From: Symsagittifera roscoffensis
Lineage: Eukaryota; Xenacoelomorpha; Acoela; Convolutidae
Length of the DNA stretch: 64,000 bases
Assembly: GCF_963678635.1 (NCBI RefSeq)
Contig: NC_087063.1
Location: 80,711,574 to 80,775,573 of the forward strand
Direction: 5' to 3'
The first letter of the stretch is position 1; every line of letters starts with the position of its first letter. Below are positions 1 through 12,324 of this stretch, in pieces. The translations under genes were made by a program, and so were the position numbers. The notes under the pieces were generated by a model. It worked only from the letters and a program-made list of their open reading frames with translations. It had not been told where the DNA came from and did not search any database.

Positions 1-1449
1 TCTACAGTCGACGATATCTACAAGGGGTGAACGGGAGTAATTAGTTTACCCATGGAAATTGATTTTATTTTCCAGGCGGAGAAATAGGGGAAAAAAGCTC
101 GTAATACTTTAGGTATTGACACACTAAAAATTTCCAGAAAAAAATGAATTCAGAAAGGATATAATATAAAAGCAACGCATAACAAATTCAGCAGCTCACC
201 ATTTCTAAATTCGATTCAGTGCCAAAATACACCTTGAAAATTTCAACAAAGCTTTGAATTTTCTGTTTTATTTTCAGCTTCAGTAATAAAAAAAGAAATT
301 AAATTACCGCGCGGACAGGAAAGAGGAGGGAAGAATAGAATGGATTTATAACGGATGATTAATAACAAAATAATGCAATGCAAAATTATCGTGACAGTAA
401 TATCACTAACACAATTCAAAGAAAAGACAGGTGTGTACATCCAATCAATATCGCCTCTCTTGATCAAAGATCAGTTTGCGATTGCTTTTTTAGCAGTTGT
501 ACCTTTAATATGGCTGAGAAAAAAATAGCTTTTCACAACGGCAGCTTGACAGGGTTGAGAACGAGAGCTAAAGCAGGGAAGCGAATCCGAATCCACGAGA
601 TTCGTTCGACCAACAGCATGAACAAACCTGAAACGGAAAAATTATTATAGTCCACTGTAGTTAAGGCCGTATTCATTTGATTACATTCGAAAGGATTATT
701 CAGTAGATTTTAATATGCTTTTCAAAAAATTGACGAGCCATTCATTCGTGGTAAAACGAGGTATTAGATATAATCCTTCCTGCAAACAAAGACTCAATTT
801 CATCCGCTCTTCGTAAAGCTTCAGTATTAATAACAAAAAAAAAAACAAAAAAAAAACTTTAGATCACTTTTGTAGATACTAAGCATTAGGACAGCATTAG
901 GACAATCTTTCTAAAATACAAACGATTACAAATGCTGACGTATAAAGGAGAAAAGCAGGGTTCATTATCATACCATAATCAAGGCTCCTTTGAGGTGTTT
1001 GATTTTGCGTAAAAACGGCAAGGAAACCTGCTGGATATTACATGAAAACGCCTTCAAAGATGGTGACTTTGAAGAAAAAAACGACGACTGCTTGTACCAG
1101 GGCAAAGCTTTGAATTTTTCCTTGACTACCCTTTAACCGCGTTCAGACAATTCAGCCAATTTCAAATTCAGACAATTCAGTGAAAATTAGTGAGACAATT
1201 CGGACAAAGACTATAGCGCGCATTTTTAAAGTTTTAAAACGTTCGCGCAAAAATTTTTCACATGCGGTAAAACATCAAAGCTTCAATTAGAGATTTATAA
1301 TTAATTCCATTCGTAGAAAATAATTTGTATTCCTTAGAGCAATATGAAAAAATTGAACTCCACAAAATCAAAAGTCAAACTGCGAAAAACTAAACTTGAA
1401 GGTGAAAACTTATAGGACTTTTCCTGAAAACAAACCATCGCGACCTATA
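1..1449. other. AT-rich intergenic DNA, no gene recognised
   Basis: Only short open frames with no recognisable domain are present. The last 150 bases (about 1300-1449) match the inner part of the dispersed MITE family seen whole at 30831-31275: they share the phrases around ctgaaaacaaaccatcg and the run ending in accta. No promoter or RNA gene is supported. Confidence 0.5.
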
Positions 1450-1905
1450 CACAGAGGCGAAGTTGTACTTCGCATACATAAGCAAAAATATGCCCGATAA
1501 CGCTACAGAGAAAAACTAAATGAGTCTATATATATGCTAAGTGACACATGCCAATTATGACGCATTAAAAGTACCAGTCAATTTGAAAAAAAAAAAGAAA
1601 ATTACCATCTAACATGCCTCAATTTATAGAGCGGACGCATTTTAACTAGTTCATTAAAAACATCCGAACCTGCCCAGGTTTGAACCCTTTTATTTTGTTG
1701 CTGGTCTCCTTCTCTTTCTCTACGCTACAGATCCATGATACCTTGAAGCTAAAGTGCTATTTGTAATATGATAGTCTGTGTTAAAATCAATAGCATTGGC
1801 TGTACTTAATAGCTGTATCAAAATGAACACTTTCAAAATGAACACATATTTGCAACTTTGGTTGGAAAAAATAGAGTTCATACTATAACACAAGCTATGC
1901 TTGTA
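1450..1905 (+). mobile_element. hairpin-ended MITE, copy 1
   Basis: This copy pairs along its length with 28432-28904. The left end reads CACAGAGGCGAAG followed by a small palindrome (GCGAAGT...ACTTCGC). The right end is the palindrome ACACAAGCTATGCTTGT. The dinucleotide TA flanks both ends, as expected for Tc1/mariner-type insertion. The interior has no coding capacity. A segment near 1660-1682 (caggtttgaaccc) resembles a tRNA B box, but the sister copy lacks it. Confidence 0.6.
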
Positions 1906-1907
1906 TA

Positions 1908-3654
1908 AATTGTGGCTAAATGAAAATCAAACAACAAAAAACCGCACAATGCTTAAAAATTCAACAATTTACATGAAAGCAGACCAAAAACAGATTTTTA
2001 CAGGCGGTCAAAAAAGATTTCAGTTAAAGGGTTCACCACTCAACGATTTAACGTTCGCATTTGAAGAGCTGCGAAAAAAAATCCATCGGAAGCATTTCAG
2101 AGTCTACCGGACTGCTTTGAAGACACCTATATAGTTTGACATTGGAACGTTTTTAATCGGGTGCTCAGCGGAGAACCTCGTACAAATAATGTACTGGAGG
2201 CATGAAATGACAGCTTCAATAAATCCGTGTCGACGAAGCACCCAGCCTTCACCAAGCTCATCACACGTTTCAAAGATGAGCAAAAATGGCGTAATTTTTT
2301 GTGGAGAGATTGATGACCGGTGATGTCATCAGAGAATCGAAGCCCAAATATTCAATCGCCAATAAAAAAAACTCGTGCAGAATGCAAAAAAAAATAGATA
2401 AAACGAGACCATATACAAAAGTAGTTAAAACTTTGTACCTTCAATTACATAAATCCTAAAACTTTATGCACAGCAAACTTGTTTTGATCTTTAAAATTTG
2501 TTATTTGATGTTTTACATTTCATTGTTAAAGTTTTGAAAGCCTTCTGACTTAAATCAAATAAGAAAATTTTAATTTTTCCTTTGATGTAGTCTTTTTAAT
2601 TTAATTTTCCGAATGGTCTTTGGCTGAATTGTCTGAATTTTTTTTGGCTGAGATATCTGTATTTGAAATTGGCTGAATTGTCAGTAATAAAACTAAATAT
2701 TATATCTTGAGGCTTAAGAGATAATTATTAGGACCAAATAGCTCGCTTCAATTCAATTAAGACTGATTATAAACGCTTTCAAAATTAGCGCTTATGCCTA
2801 GAGCTTACAGATAAATTCCTAAATTCCAATGGGGTATATATTCGGTACTATTTTACGATATCCTTTTTGGGCCGGCCGACATTAGACTTCGCCTTTGAAG
2901 CCAATATTGAACAAATTTGAGAGCAATCGCAAGCCAAAAAAGCGAGCCCGTTCTAGGTCGAAGTTTGGTCAGCGGCGCAGAAATGTTGTTAACATCGCAA
3001 GCCAGTTTATGGTCAAAGTTTGGTCAGAATATTTTGCAAAATCGGTTTTATTAGTGTTCTGGTAGAAGCAAAAAAAGTCTAATAAAATTGTCAAAAAACC
3101 GCCCCATGCTAAAAATTCTTATGCAGGCCACTGTTCAAAGGGTATATAAAACTAATATTTCTATAAGCTTGGCATAACACTGCAATTAACTCTGCGACTT
3201 CTCTCGAAGAATTGCGCAGTAACCATATAACACTACGCTCGCAAGTTTAAATATGGAACAGCCCATGCTAGGACATTTCCTTTCACGCTTAACTTGGTCC
3301 GATCAAAAACAGCATTAAAAACAGGGTTGTTTTAAACACATCAATTCTGCAAAACTGGAAGCCTAAACTATTGAAGAAGCAGATAAATTACAAAACCATT
3401 CGAGAAACTGCATGTGTCATTAAAATGAAAACTTGTACCCTTTTTGTCGACACTTTCACTACAACCAACCTAGAATATGTGTGCGGATATCCATCTCATC
3501 CCAATAATCACCAAACAAAAAACGTAAATGACGCTCATCTAGTCACAAAATCTTCCGCTTATGCAAAAGTCTTACTTGGCTTCAATATTCGCACGCATAT
3601 CAGCAATCAACAGGTTGAATATTTTTTGTAGAAAGATTCGTGTACATACCGCAA
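1908..3654. other. intergenic DNA with a SINE-like scrap
   Basis: No gene was recognised. At about 3205-3245 the minus strand reads gcgagcgtagtgttatatgg, closely matching the A-box-like start of the tRNA-derived relic near 33050-33180. This may be the 5' end of a truncated SINE. The rest is unassigned AT-rich sequence. Confidence 0.35.
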
Positions 3655-5330
3655 AAGAACTCCCAAAGGACTCACAAAAAGGATTACCAAAAAGGACTCA
3701 CAAAAAGGATTCCCAAAAAGGACTCACAAAAAGGACTCCCAAAAAGTATTCCCAAAAAGGACTCACAAAAAGAACTCCCAAAAAAGACTCCCAAAAAAAG
3801 ACTCCCAAAAAGGATTCCCAAAAAAACTCCGCAAAAAGACTCCCAAATAGGACTCCCAAAAAAGACTCACAAAAAGGACTCCCAAAAAGGATTCCCAAAA
3901 AGGACTCCCAAAAAGGACTCACAAAAAGGACTCCCAAAAAGGACTCACAAAAAGGACTCACAAAAAGGATTCCCAAAAAGGACTCACAAAAAGGACTCAC
4001 AAAAAGGACTCACAAAAAGGATTCCCAAAAAAGACTCCCAAAAAGGACTCACAAAAAGGACTCCCAAAAAGGACTCACAAAAAGGACTCCCAAAAAGGAT
4101 TCCCAAAAAGGACTCCCAAAAAGGATTCCCAAAAAGGACTCCCAAAAAAAGACTCCCAAAAAAAGACTCCCAAAAAGGATTCCCAAAAAAACTCCCCAAA
4201 AAGACTCCCAAATAGGACTCCCAAAAAGGACTCACAAAAAGGACTCCCAAAAAAGATTCCCAAAAAGGACTCACAAAAAGGACTCCCAAAAAGGATTCCC
4301 AAAAAGGACTCACAAAAAGAACTCCCAAAAAAGACTCCCAAAAAAATACTCCCAAAAAGGATTCCCAAAGAAACTCCCCAAAAAGACTCCCAAAGGACTC
4401 ACAAAAAGGACTCCCAAAAAGGACTCACAAAAAGGACTCACAAAAAGGATTCCCAAAAAGGACTCACAAAAAGGACTCACAAAAAGGACTCACAAAAAGG
4501 ATTCCCAAAAAAAGACTCCCAAAAAGGACTCACAAAAAGGACTCCCAAAAAGGACTCCCAAAAAGGATTCCCAAAAAGGACTCACAAAAAGGACTCCCAA
4601 AAAGGATTCCCAAAAAGGACTCACAAAAAGAACTCCCAAAAAAGACTCCCAAAAAAAGACTCCCAAAAAGGATTCCCAAAAAAACTCCCCAAAAAGACTC
4701 CCAAATAGGACTCCCAAAAAGGACTCACAAAAAGGACTCCCAAAAAAGATTCCCAAAAAGGACTCACAAAAAGGACTCCCAAAAAGGATTCCCAAAAAGG
4801 ACTCACAAAAAGAACTCCCAAAAAAGACTCCCAAAAAAATACTCCCAAAAAGGATTCCCAAAGAAACTCCCCAAAAAGACTCCCAAAGGACTCACAAAAG
4901 GACTCCCAAAAAGGACTCACAAAAAGGACTCCCAAAAAGGATTCCCAAAAAGGACTCCCAGAAAGGATTCACAAAAAGGACTCCCAAAAAGACTCCCAAA
5001 AAGGACTCCCAAAAAAGACTCCAAGAAAAGACTCCCAAAAAGGACTCCCAAAAGACACCCAAAAAAGACTTCCAAAAAAGACTCCCCAAAAAAGACTCCC
5101 AAAGAGGACTCCCAAAAAGTAGTCCAAAAAAGACTCCCAAAAAGGACTCCCAAAAAAGACTCCCCAAAAAAGACTCCCCAAAAAAGACTCCCCAAAAAAG
5201 ACTCCCCAAAAAAGACTCCCAAAAAAGACTCAAATAGGACTCCCAGAAAGGACTCCCAAAATCACTTCCAAAAAGGACTCTCAAAAGAGACTCCCAAAAA
5301 GGACTCCCAAAAAAGATTTTCTGCCATTAA
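3655..5330 (+). repeat. 13-bp minisatellite with higher-order structure
   Basis: About 128 tandem copies of a 13-bp unit, variants of GACTCCCAAAAAG, GACTCACAAAAAG and GATTCCCAAAAAG. Because 13 is not a multiple of three and the units rarely contain stops, most frames on both strands stay open, giving a pseudo-protein of 558 residues (3561-5237) rich in K, P, T, D, S and Q plus minus-strand shadows. These are not treated as genes. Larger blocks are themselves repeated: a rare variant (aaatagg) recurs at about 3847, 4211 and 4704, and a block with aaaaaaatact recurs at 4347 and 4840, 493 bp apart. Confidence 0.95.
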
Positions 5331-6192
5331 CGAAGCATAGAAACCAAAAAATTGGAAAGTAAAGTTTATGGCATTTTATGCCGTTTACCAAGCATAGACA
5401 AAAAAAATGAAAAATTCAGAAACCCATAAAAACTGGTCGATTAAAAAATTTACAAACTAAATTAAACCAAACCTAAATTCAAGAACTAAATTCACAACTG
5501 ACCCAAATAGAGAAACTGGGTCAAACAGCTAATTTTTTTAAATTTTTTTTAACCAACTTTCATTCGGAATTTTCGAATTTTTCTACATGAATATTCAATA
5601 ACTCCGTTATTAGCTAGATCACTTTACTCTAGATTAATTCCTTTGCTCTAGATAAAGCATATTTAAGACCGGTTTCTTCCAAATTAGGGAAAAAATTGGA
5701 AATTTGTTAATGTCCTTCAAATCACGGAAAAGATGGCCTAAAAATAACTCAACTGGAAATTTGAAAATGTGGAAGACTGTCTTCGGACGTCCTTTTTAAA
5801 AAATTTTCAGCGGTCGCAGAAAAACTTGAACTGATCTGATTTTGTTTCGTTGGCATTAATGCGAGTAATACTGTGATGTTTTTTTTGCGATCTTCGTTTT
5901 TTTTCCGACGATAAGAACAAGAAGTTAAACTAAGATCGGAAAAAAAACAAAGATCGCAAAAAAACAACAAAAAACTTCGAGAGTCTGGAAGCAAAGAACT
6001 TTCAATAGGGACTGATAAAAAGGGATGATGCGTAAATTTCAAATCGTGTCAAAACATAAAAAATTGGACATTTTCAAAGTTCATGATTGATTCTTTATCC
6101 AATATACAGAGAAAAATCATTGTAAAATTTTCGTTTAATTGGGGTATCAATTTCAGAAATGGCATGGTTAATTTTGGTACATTGAACGAAGT
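5331..6192. other. intergenic DNA, no gene recognised
   Basis: AT-rich sequence between two tandem arrays. A minus-strand open frame at 5749-6042 has no domain and biased composition, so it is not called. Around 5860-5965 there is a loose inverted arrangement of aagatcg/cgatctt words. Confidence 0.5.
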
Positions 6193-7928
6193 CGATAAAT
6201 GGAAAAAAAACATGTTTGATAGTTTTTAAGACCATTTTGCTCATATCCACTGGATTGCTCAATTAAACAAAAGCGAATATATAGGAAGAATTTCCCGTTC
6301 TATTTCACCTCGGTTACGATAAATGGACAAAAAACATGTTTGATAGTTTTTAAGACCATTTTGCTCATATCCACTGGATTGCTCAATTAAACAAAAGCGA
6401 ATATATAGGAAGAATTTCCCGTTCTATTTCACCTCGGTTACGATAAATGGACAAAAAACATGTTTGATAGTTTTTAAGACCATTTTGCTCATATCCACTG
6501 GATTGCTCAATTAAACAAAAGCGAATATATAGGAAGAATTTCCCGTTCTATTTCACCTCGGTTACGATAAATGGACAAAAAACATGTTTGATAGTTTTTA
6601 AGACCATTTTGCTCATATCCACTGGATTGCTCAATTAAACAAAAGCGAATATATAGGAAGAATTTCCCGTTCTATTTCACCTCGGTTACGATAAATGGAC
6701 AAAAAACATGTTTGATAGTTTTTAAGACCATTTTGCTCATATCCACTGGATTGCTCAATTAAACAAAAGCGAATATATAGGAAGAATTTCCCGTTCTATT
6801 TCACCTCGGTTACGATAAATGGACAAAAAACATGTTTGATAGTTTTTAAGACCATTTTGCTCATATCCACTGGATTGCTCAATTAAACAAAAGCGAATAT
6901 ATAGGAAGAATTTCCCGTTCTATTTCACCTCGGTTACGATAAATGGACAAAAAACATGTTTGATAGTTTTTAAGACCATTTTGCTCATATCCACTGGATT
7001 GCTCAATTAAACAAAAGCGAATATATAGGAAGAATTTCCCGTTCTATTTCACCTCGGTTACGATAAATGGACAAAAAACATGTTTGATAGTTTTTAAGAC
7101 CATTTTGCTCATATCCACTGGATTGCTCAATTAAACAAAAGCGAATATATAGGAAGAATTTCCCGTTCTATTTCACCTCGGTTACGATAAATGGACAAAA
7201 AACATGTTTGATAGTTTTTAAGACCATTTTGCTCATATCCACTGGATTGCTCAATTAAACAAAAGCGAAGATATAGGAAGAATTTCCCGTTCTATTTCAC
7301 CTCGGTTACGATAAATGGACAAAAAACATGTTTGATAGTTTTTAAGACCATTTTGCTCATATCCACTGGATTGCTCAATTAAACAAAAGCGAATATATAG
7401 GAAGAATTTCCCGTTCTATTTCACCTCGGTTACGATAAATGGACAAAAAACATGTTTGATAGTTTTTAAGACCATTTTGCTCATATCCACTGGATTGCTC
7501 AATTAAACAAAAGCGAAGATATAGGAAGAATTTCCCGTTCTATTTCACCTCGGTTACGATAAATGGACAAAAAACATGTTTGATAGTTTTTAAGACCATT
7601 TTGCTCATATCCACTGGATTGCTCAATTAAACAAAAGCGAAGATATAGGAAGAATTTCCCGTTCTATTTCACCTCGGTTACGATAAATGGACAAAAAACA
7701 TGTTTGATAGTTTTTAAGACCATTTTGCTCATATCCACTGGATTGCTCAATTAAACAAAAGCGAAGATATAGGAAGAATTTCCCGTTCTATTTCACCTCG
7801 GTTACGATAAATGGACAAAAAACATGTTTGATAGTTTTTAAGACCATTTTGCTCATATCCACTGGATTGCTCAATTAAACAAAAGCGAAGATATAGGAAG
7901 AATTTCCCGTTCTATTTCACCTCGGTTA
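6193..7928 (+). repeat. 124-bp satellite, 14 monomers
   Basis: Fourteen head-to-tail monomers of exactly 124 bp; the landmark cggtta falls every 124 bases from 6311 to 7923. Copies are almost identical. The first starts slightly divergent (extra A run). One diagnostic site (gaaTatat or gaaGatat) is T in monomers 1-8 and 10, and G in 9 and 11-14. Near identity implies recent amplification or homogenisation. The array ends 17 bases before the open reading part of a decayed LINE. Confidence 0.97.
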
Positions 7929-7939
7929 CTATTATTCAC

Positions 7940-9701
7940 TTGAACATGCTAGAAAGCGCAAGAAGTCGAGCTACGAACATCGATCGATTTAGAAGGCTGG
8001 AAGATGAAACAAAATGTCTAGTTAAAATAGATCAGATAGCTCTGCTGTCACATTCGAGTGGATATACCACTAATGAAGTTGTTTCGTTGCTCAAAAAAGT
8101 AAACGCTAGGAAATCACTTCAGTCTACCTTATTTCTAAACAGTTTGAAAACACTAACAGACTACGAGAAGGCTCAATACTTTAACTCGATTTATCGCAAA
8201 GGCGCAACAGATACTCTGAGCAGCGAAAATTATGTTTCGCGTGAAGTGGTTTTTACGGTAACGGATTTTCAAGATGCCTCAGTCGCCTGAAGAATAGCTC
8301 GACAACAGCCTCTGATAGTGTGCCTCCTCTTTTTATGTAGTGGACTCTATATTGTATCGTTAAATGTTTATTCCTTATTTAATCCTATTCTTTTTGAGTA
8401 AAAAATGGCCAGATAAATGGAAGTGCGCGCACATCACATGAGTACACAAAAAGGAGTCCAAAGCATTGGCAGAGAACTATTGTCCCATCTCTTTACTGCC
8501 AAACTTTTCCTATATTCTAAACAAACTTGTCTTTGATCACATTTAATCTGTTGTCAACGACAAAATCAACGCACGTCAACATGGTTTTCGCTGGGGAAAC
8601 TCAACAAGGACACAACTACTTCTCTTTTTAAATGAAACTTGTCAAAGTACAGATATCAATGAAGAGGTCGGATTTGCTAACTTAGATTTGAGCAAAGCTC
8701 TTTACACAGTAGATCATTCGCTTCTTCTTTTGAAGCTCGTGGAAGTTGGACTCAACGAAGACACTTCCTCGATCTTTAACTTACTGCAAACGATTTGGCA
8801 GATAAGAAGACAAATGTTAATGAAACGATTTCTAAATAACGAGCTGCGTTCTTGTTACGAGCGGCGTCCCTGAAAAAGTGTTTCAGGCTTCTTTTATTTC
8901 TCGTGTTTATTGACGATATGCTTCTAGCTGTTTACTATTGAACAGATCACACACAATTATTAGCAACAGGAATTAATTTGAGTCGCGATCTGCAAGGTAA
9001 TTTAAATGTTTTGGAGCAACATGCCTTTGACATTCAATTAAGTTTTAATACTGTGAAGTGTTGTTTCCTTCATTTGAAGTTATTTGTCGGAAATTCGGAA
9101 ACAGTGAAGTTGAAAAGAACAAATTTGTGAACGATCTTGGGTTAGAAATAAACAATAATTTGAAGTGGGATTATTACTTCGCAGAGAAGTTATTCAAAGC
9201 AAGACGAGTTTTCAATTGCCTGTGACATAGTACATCAAAAAATGTGCCATTCCGTGTGAAGTTTAAATTATTCAAAATTACCCTGCGTGGTTTCCGAGTC
9301 TCCGCTCATTTCGAAAATTAGAACAGCCCAATCATCAGGGACCTAAATGGTCATATGGACTGTTACGCTATCAAAAGCTATTAGATTTTTCAAGTTCAAT
9401 GCCATTTTCCTATCAACTTGATCTCCGCCTTTTCGCCACAAATATACTAGGACTAAATAGCATTTGTTTCGATGACTATTTTTGTTTTAAAGACTCAACG
9501 AGGAAACTTCGAAGCACACATGTCTTGAAATTAAAGCAACGATTCGCTCACAAAACTTTGACAAACTCGTCTTACTTTTACAGAGTAGTTGACTGTGCAA
9601 ACGATTTCTATCATGTGTCTTACATCAATATTATGGACCCGCCCACAAAATTTAAGAGGCTGCCACGCCAAGCTCTTCTTTTGCGTTCTACGTTACACTA
9701 A
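7940..9701 (+). pseudogene. decayed non-LTR (LINE) reverse transcriptase
   Basis: Translated pieces in shifting frames follow the order of a Jockey/CR1-type LINE ORF2. 7946-8287 is the linker before the RT (ends EKAQYFNSIY...). At about 8480-8600 come NYCPISLLP and QHGFRWGNSTRTQ. At 8670-8760 is FANLDLSKALYTVDHS, the motif equivalent to SKAFDTVDH. At 8890-8940 is LFLVFIDDMLLAV, then LQGNLNVL and QLSFNTVKC. At 9140-9220 is LGLEINNNLKWD. The C-terminal tail at 9399-9701 includes a patch like the usual NSFFPR...WN segment. Several stops and frameshifts are visible and the YADD catalytic block is missing, so it cannot encode an active enzyme. No endonuclease domain was seen. Confidence 0.9.
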
Positions 9702-9705
9702 GATT

Positions 9706-10687
9706 TGCAGAGAACGTGTACCTGGTACTTCAGCTGCCGATGCTGCTTTTGCGTTGTTCAAACCATGATAATTTTGCCATCTGTTTGTACCTTTATAAAT
9801 TCTTCATATTCTTACATTGCTGTTTAAATTTTTTATATTCTTATATTGCTGTTTTTAACGAAATCTTTTTCTACTACTACTATCACTAACCTCAGATTTG
9901 GCAGAACATTTTTCGAGAAAACTCAACAAAATTTCCGAGGCCAAAACAACACTCTTTACAAATATGAAAAACCGCTGGCTAGAATATTAGCACAAACCAT
10001 TCCTTCAATTGAGCCATCAACCTCAGATTTCGCATGGTAATTTTTCGAAAAACAAAGCCACTAGCTACCGAAAAACGGTCACGATTAAAAAAAGTTCTAA
10101 GACAACACCTTAATTTCTACAGGGCGTAGCCGCTTATGCGAATAAAATTTGCAAAAACTGTTCTGTCGGTGCAATTCTTAACCTCAGATTTCGCAAAACA
10201 AACACATATTTTTGATGGCCATAGGTTATTTCCGGAAAAAAAGGGCGTGGCTGTTTATGCATGAAAGATTCCTGGCGCCTATTCTTTCCCTCAAAACCTA
10301 GATCTCAGATTGGTCAGAGTAGTTATTGAGAAGTGGAAAAGTTTGTCAAAATTGTCAAAACTTCAGACATTTGCTCAGGCCGTAACCTTTTGTTTTAAAA
10401 GTAAGGGCGTTTCGACTTATGCAGGGGAGATCCAAATAACACGCACTTTCGATTGAAACATTTTTATTAGATTTGGAAGGCTAGTTTTTGAGAAAAGGAA
10501 AAAAAATGAAAAGAGGAGCCTGAAATTTTCGATTGCCCTAGTAAGTGACGTGAAGTAAAAGGAGACTAGCTGATTACGTAGGCACTCATTAGAGGAACCA
10601 GTCTTTCCATTGTTCTCACTTTTGAAAATCGATAGCTCACTTGCTGAGAAAAAAGTGCCAAAACTTTATCGAATATAAAATGACGAA
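9706..10687. repeat. degenerate tandem repeat with CCTCAGATTT motif
   Basis: The phrase (A)CCTCAGATTTSGCA or close variants recurs near 9888, 10018, 10181 and 10308, spaced roughly 130-160 bp. It is accompanied by shared words such as gggcgtagc/gggcgtggc and cttatgc/tttatgc. This looks like an old tandem array. No gene was recognised. Confidence 0.5.
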
Positions 10688-10692
10688 AAGAA

Positions 10693-10841
10693 ACTGAAAA
10701 ATGCAATAAAATACAAACTTATGTATATAAGCTTTAAAAGAGAAAGCTTGAAAGAGAAGGGAGATTCGAATCCCCTTAGCGCTGCATTTTTCTCTTTTAA
10801 AGCTAATATGCATAAATTTGTGTTTTATTGCATTTTTCAGT
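10693..10841. repeat. long near-perfect hairpin (53-bp arms)
   Basis: The left arm 10693-10745 and the right arm 10789-10841 are reverse complements over 53 bases with only a handful of mismatches, separated by a 43-nt loop. Both arms begin ACTGAAAAATGCAATAAAA and end GCTTTAAAAGAGAAA in the 5'-to-centre direction. It could be a foldback MITE or a hairpin RNA source. The loop contains a palindromic gattcgaatc, which I do not read as a tRNA T-arm. Confidence 0.85.
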
Positions 10842-10854
10842 ATTTTCGGCAACC

Positions 10855-12319
10855 ATCGAATCTCTAGAGTTAGGGAGTCATCTCTTTGAAAACTATGTCA
10901 TATCACCTTCCTGATTTCCAAACACCAGCTAACATAAAAGCGGATACAACACATGCTTTGAAATTGCCAAACAGAATGAGAACAAAAAACAGATACTGAT
11001 TTTAAGCATTTATTTGTTGAGCACTAATTTATGCAAGTAAGCTTGGAAAAAAAGAATACATGCGTTTGTCGAAAATGTCAAAAAAGGTAAATCAAATTTG
11101 ACAATTTATTTAAAGAAAAGTTCATGTCAAACACTTTCTTTGGTATAGAATGTTAAATCGAGCATCAATTCACTGTAAGGTTGTTTCTCGCCAGCTTTTA
11201 AAACACTGACTATTTATTTTTGTCTTATATGGCGTATTTCGTATTTATCACGTGATTTAGAACGAAAAAATAAATCGAAGATAAAAATTAGGCGGAAACA
11301 AATTAGCGATTTAACTGTGAATATATGAACGCAAGTTGTAAAAAACGAATTAAAAAATCTAGTAATGTTGCACCAGATATTTAGGCGTTTATTAGACCAG
11401 AAAGATCAGTTGGACAAGTTTTTGCAAATCGTAAGTAGCAGAACTGTATTTATACAGTAAAATTTTGTTTGAAAACTTTTGTGAATAGTAAGTCAAGTAA
11501 ATCTTACCAAGTGAAACCCTACCTTTTGCCCAACTTGTTCTCACGTTGGTCTAGCAAGTTTAAAATCGATTAAAAGCGTTAAGGGAAAAAATCGATTATC
11601 TTCAGAGTCAAAAATTGACAAACAGTTCAAACCAGGAAATAGTTAAGAGACAATTTAAACTTACGTGCAACCATTTCTACTCGTTGTGTGCTTGTTTTAG
11701 GAGTTGAATTTGAATTCGCGGTCAATTTAACAATTCAAAAAATCTCATCAGCTGAAATGACGGAATTTATGTGAAAGCAAAAAGGAAATATATTATGTAC
11801 ATGTACTTGGCACTAGCGGAGCCAAGTGTCTTTCTGCTTTGATACAATAAGCAAATAAAAACATACACTTTGAATGTGGCAGGCTCCTTTCAAATAAATC
11901 TGCAAAAATACTCCAAATCCGCGCAGCAAGTATAACAAAAATAGCTGCACGGGATAAGAATTGCAACTTCAGCTTGGCTAAGAAAGAGCCGCTAGCTCTT
12001 TATTCACCTACTATCATGTTTTTGTAGTTTTTTTTAAAAAGAAGAGACTATAGGGATTGGAAAATTATATCGTAAAAATGAAGTATAAAATTAATCCCTA
12101 GCGCTTAAAATCCCTCAATCTACATAATTCGCAAACACAGCATCCCCTGTTTTCAACTCATAGTCGACTCCGTTCATTTTCTTTTAATTAAGCAGGCACT
12201 GATTTCGACGGTAGAATTTAAACAAAAAATGTGGTGTGGGTGGTTCTTTTCTGTTTTACGACCCATTTCATCTTGCTGATATTTTAAAAATTGGCTCACA
12301 ATTATTGAATCTGCTGAGC
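10855..12319. other. intergenic DNA, nothing recognised
   Basis: AT-rich sequence with no open frame of interest and no repeat I can match elsewhere in the window. Confidence 0.5.
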
Positions 12320-12324
12320 AGAAA

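Noticed and set aside
3561-5237. 558-codon Lys/Pro/Ser-rich ORF
   Set aside because: It is produced by the 13-bp minisatellite, which is open in most frames on both strands; no non-repetitive domain.
6193-7928. CRISPR-like regular repeat array
   Set aside because: The 124-bp units are contiguous with no unique spacers, and the context is eukaryotic.
10757-10780. tRNA T-arm-like gattcgaatccc
   Set aside because: It lies in the loop of a long hairpin, the arm has an A-C mismatch at the closing pair, and no acceptor or anticodon arm can be drawn.
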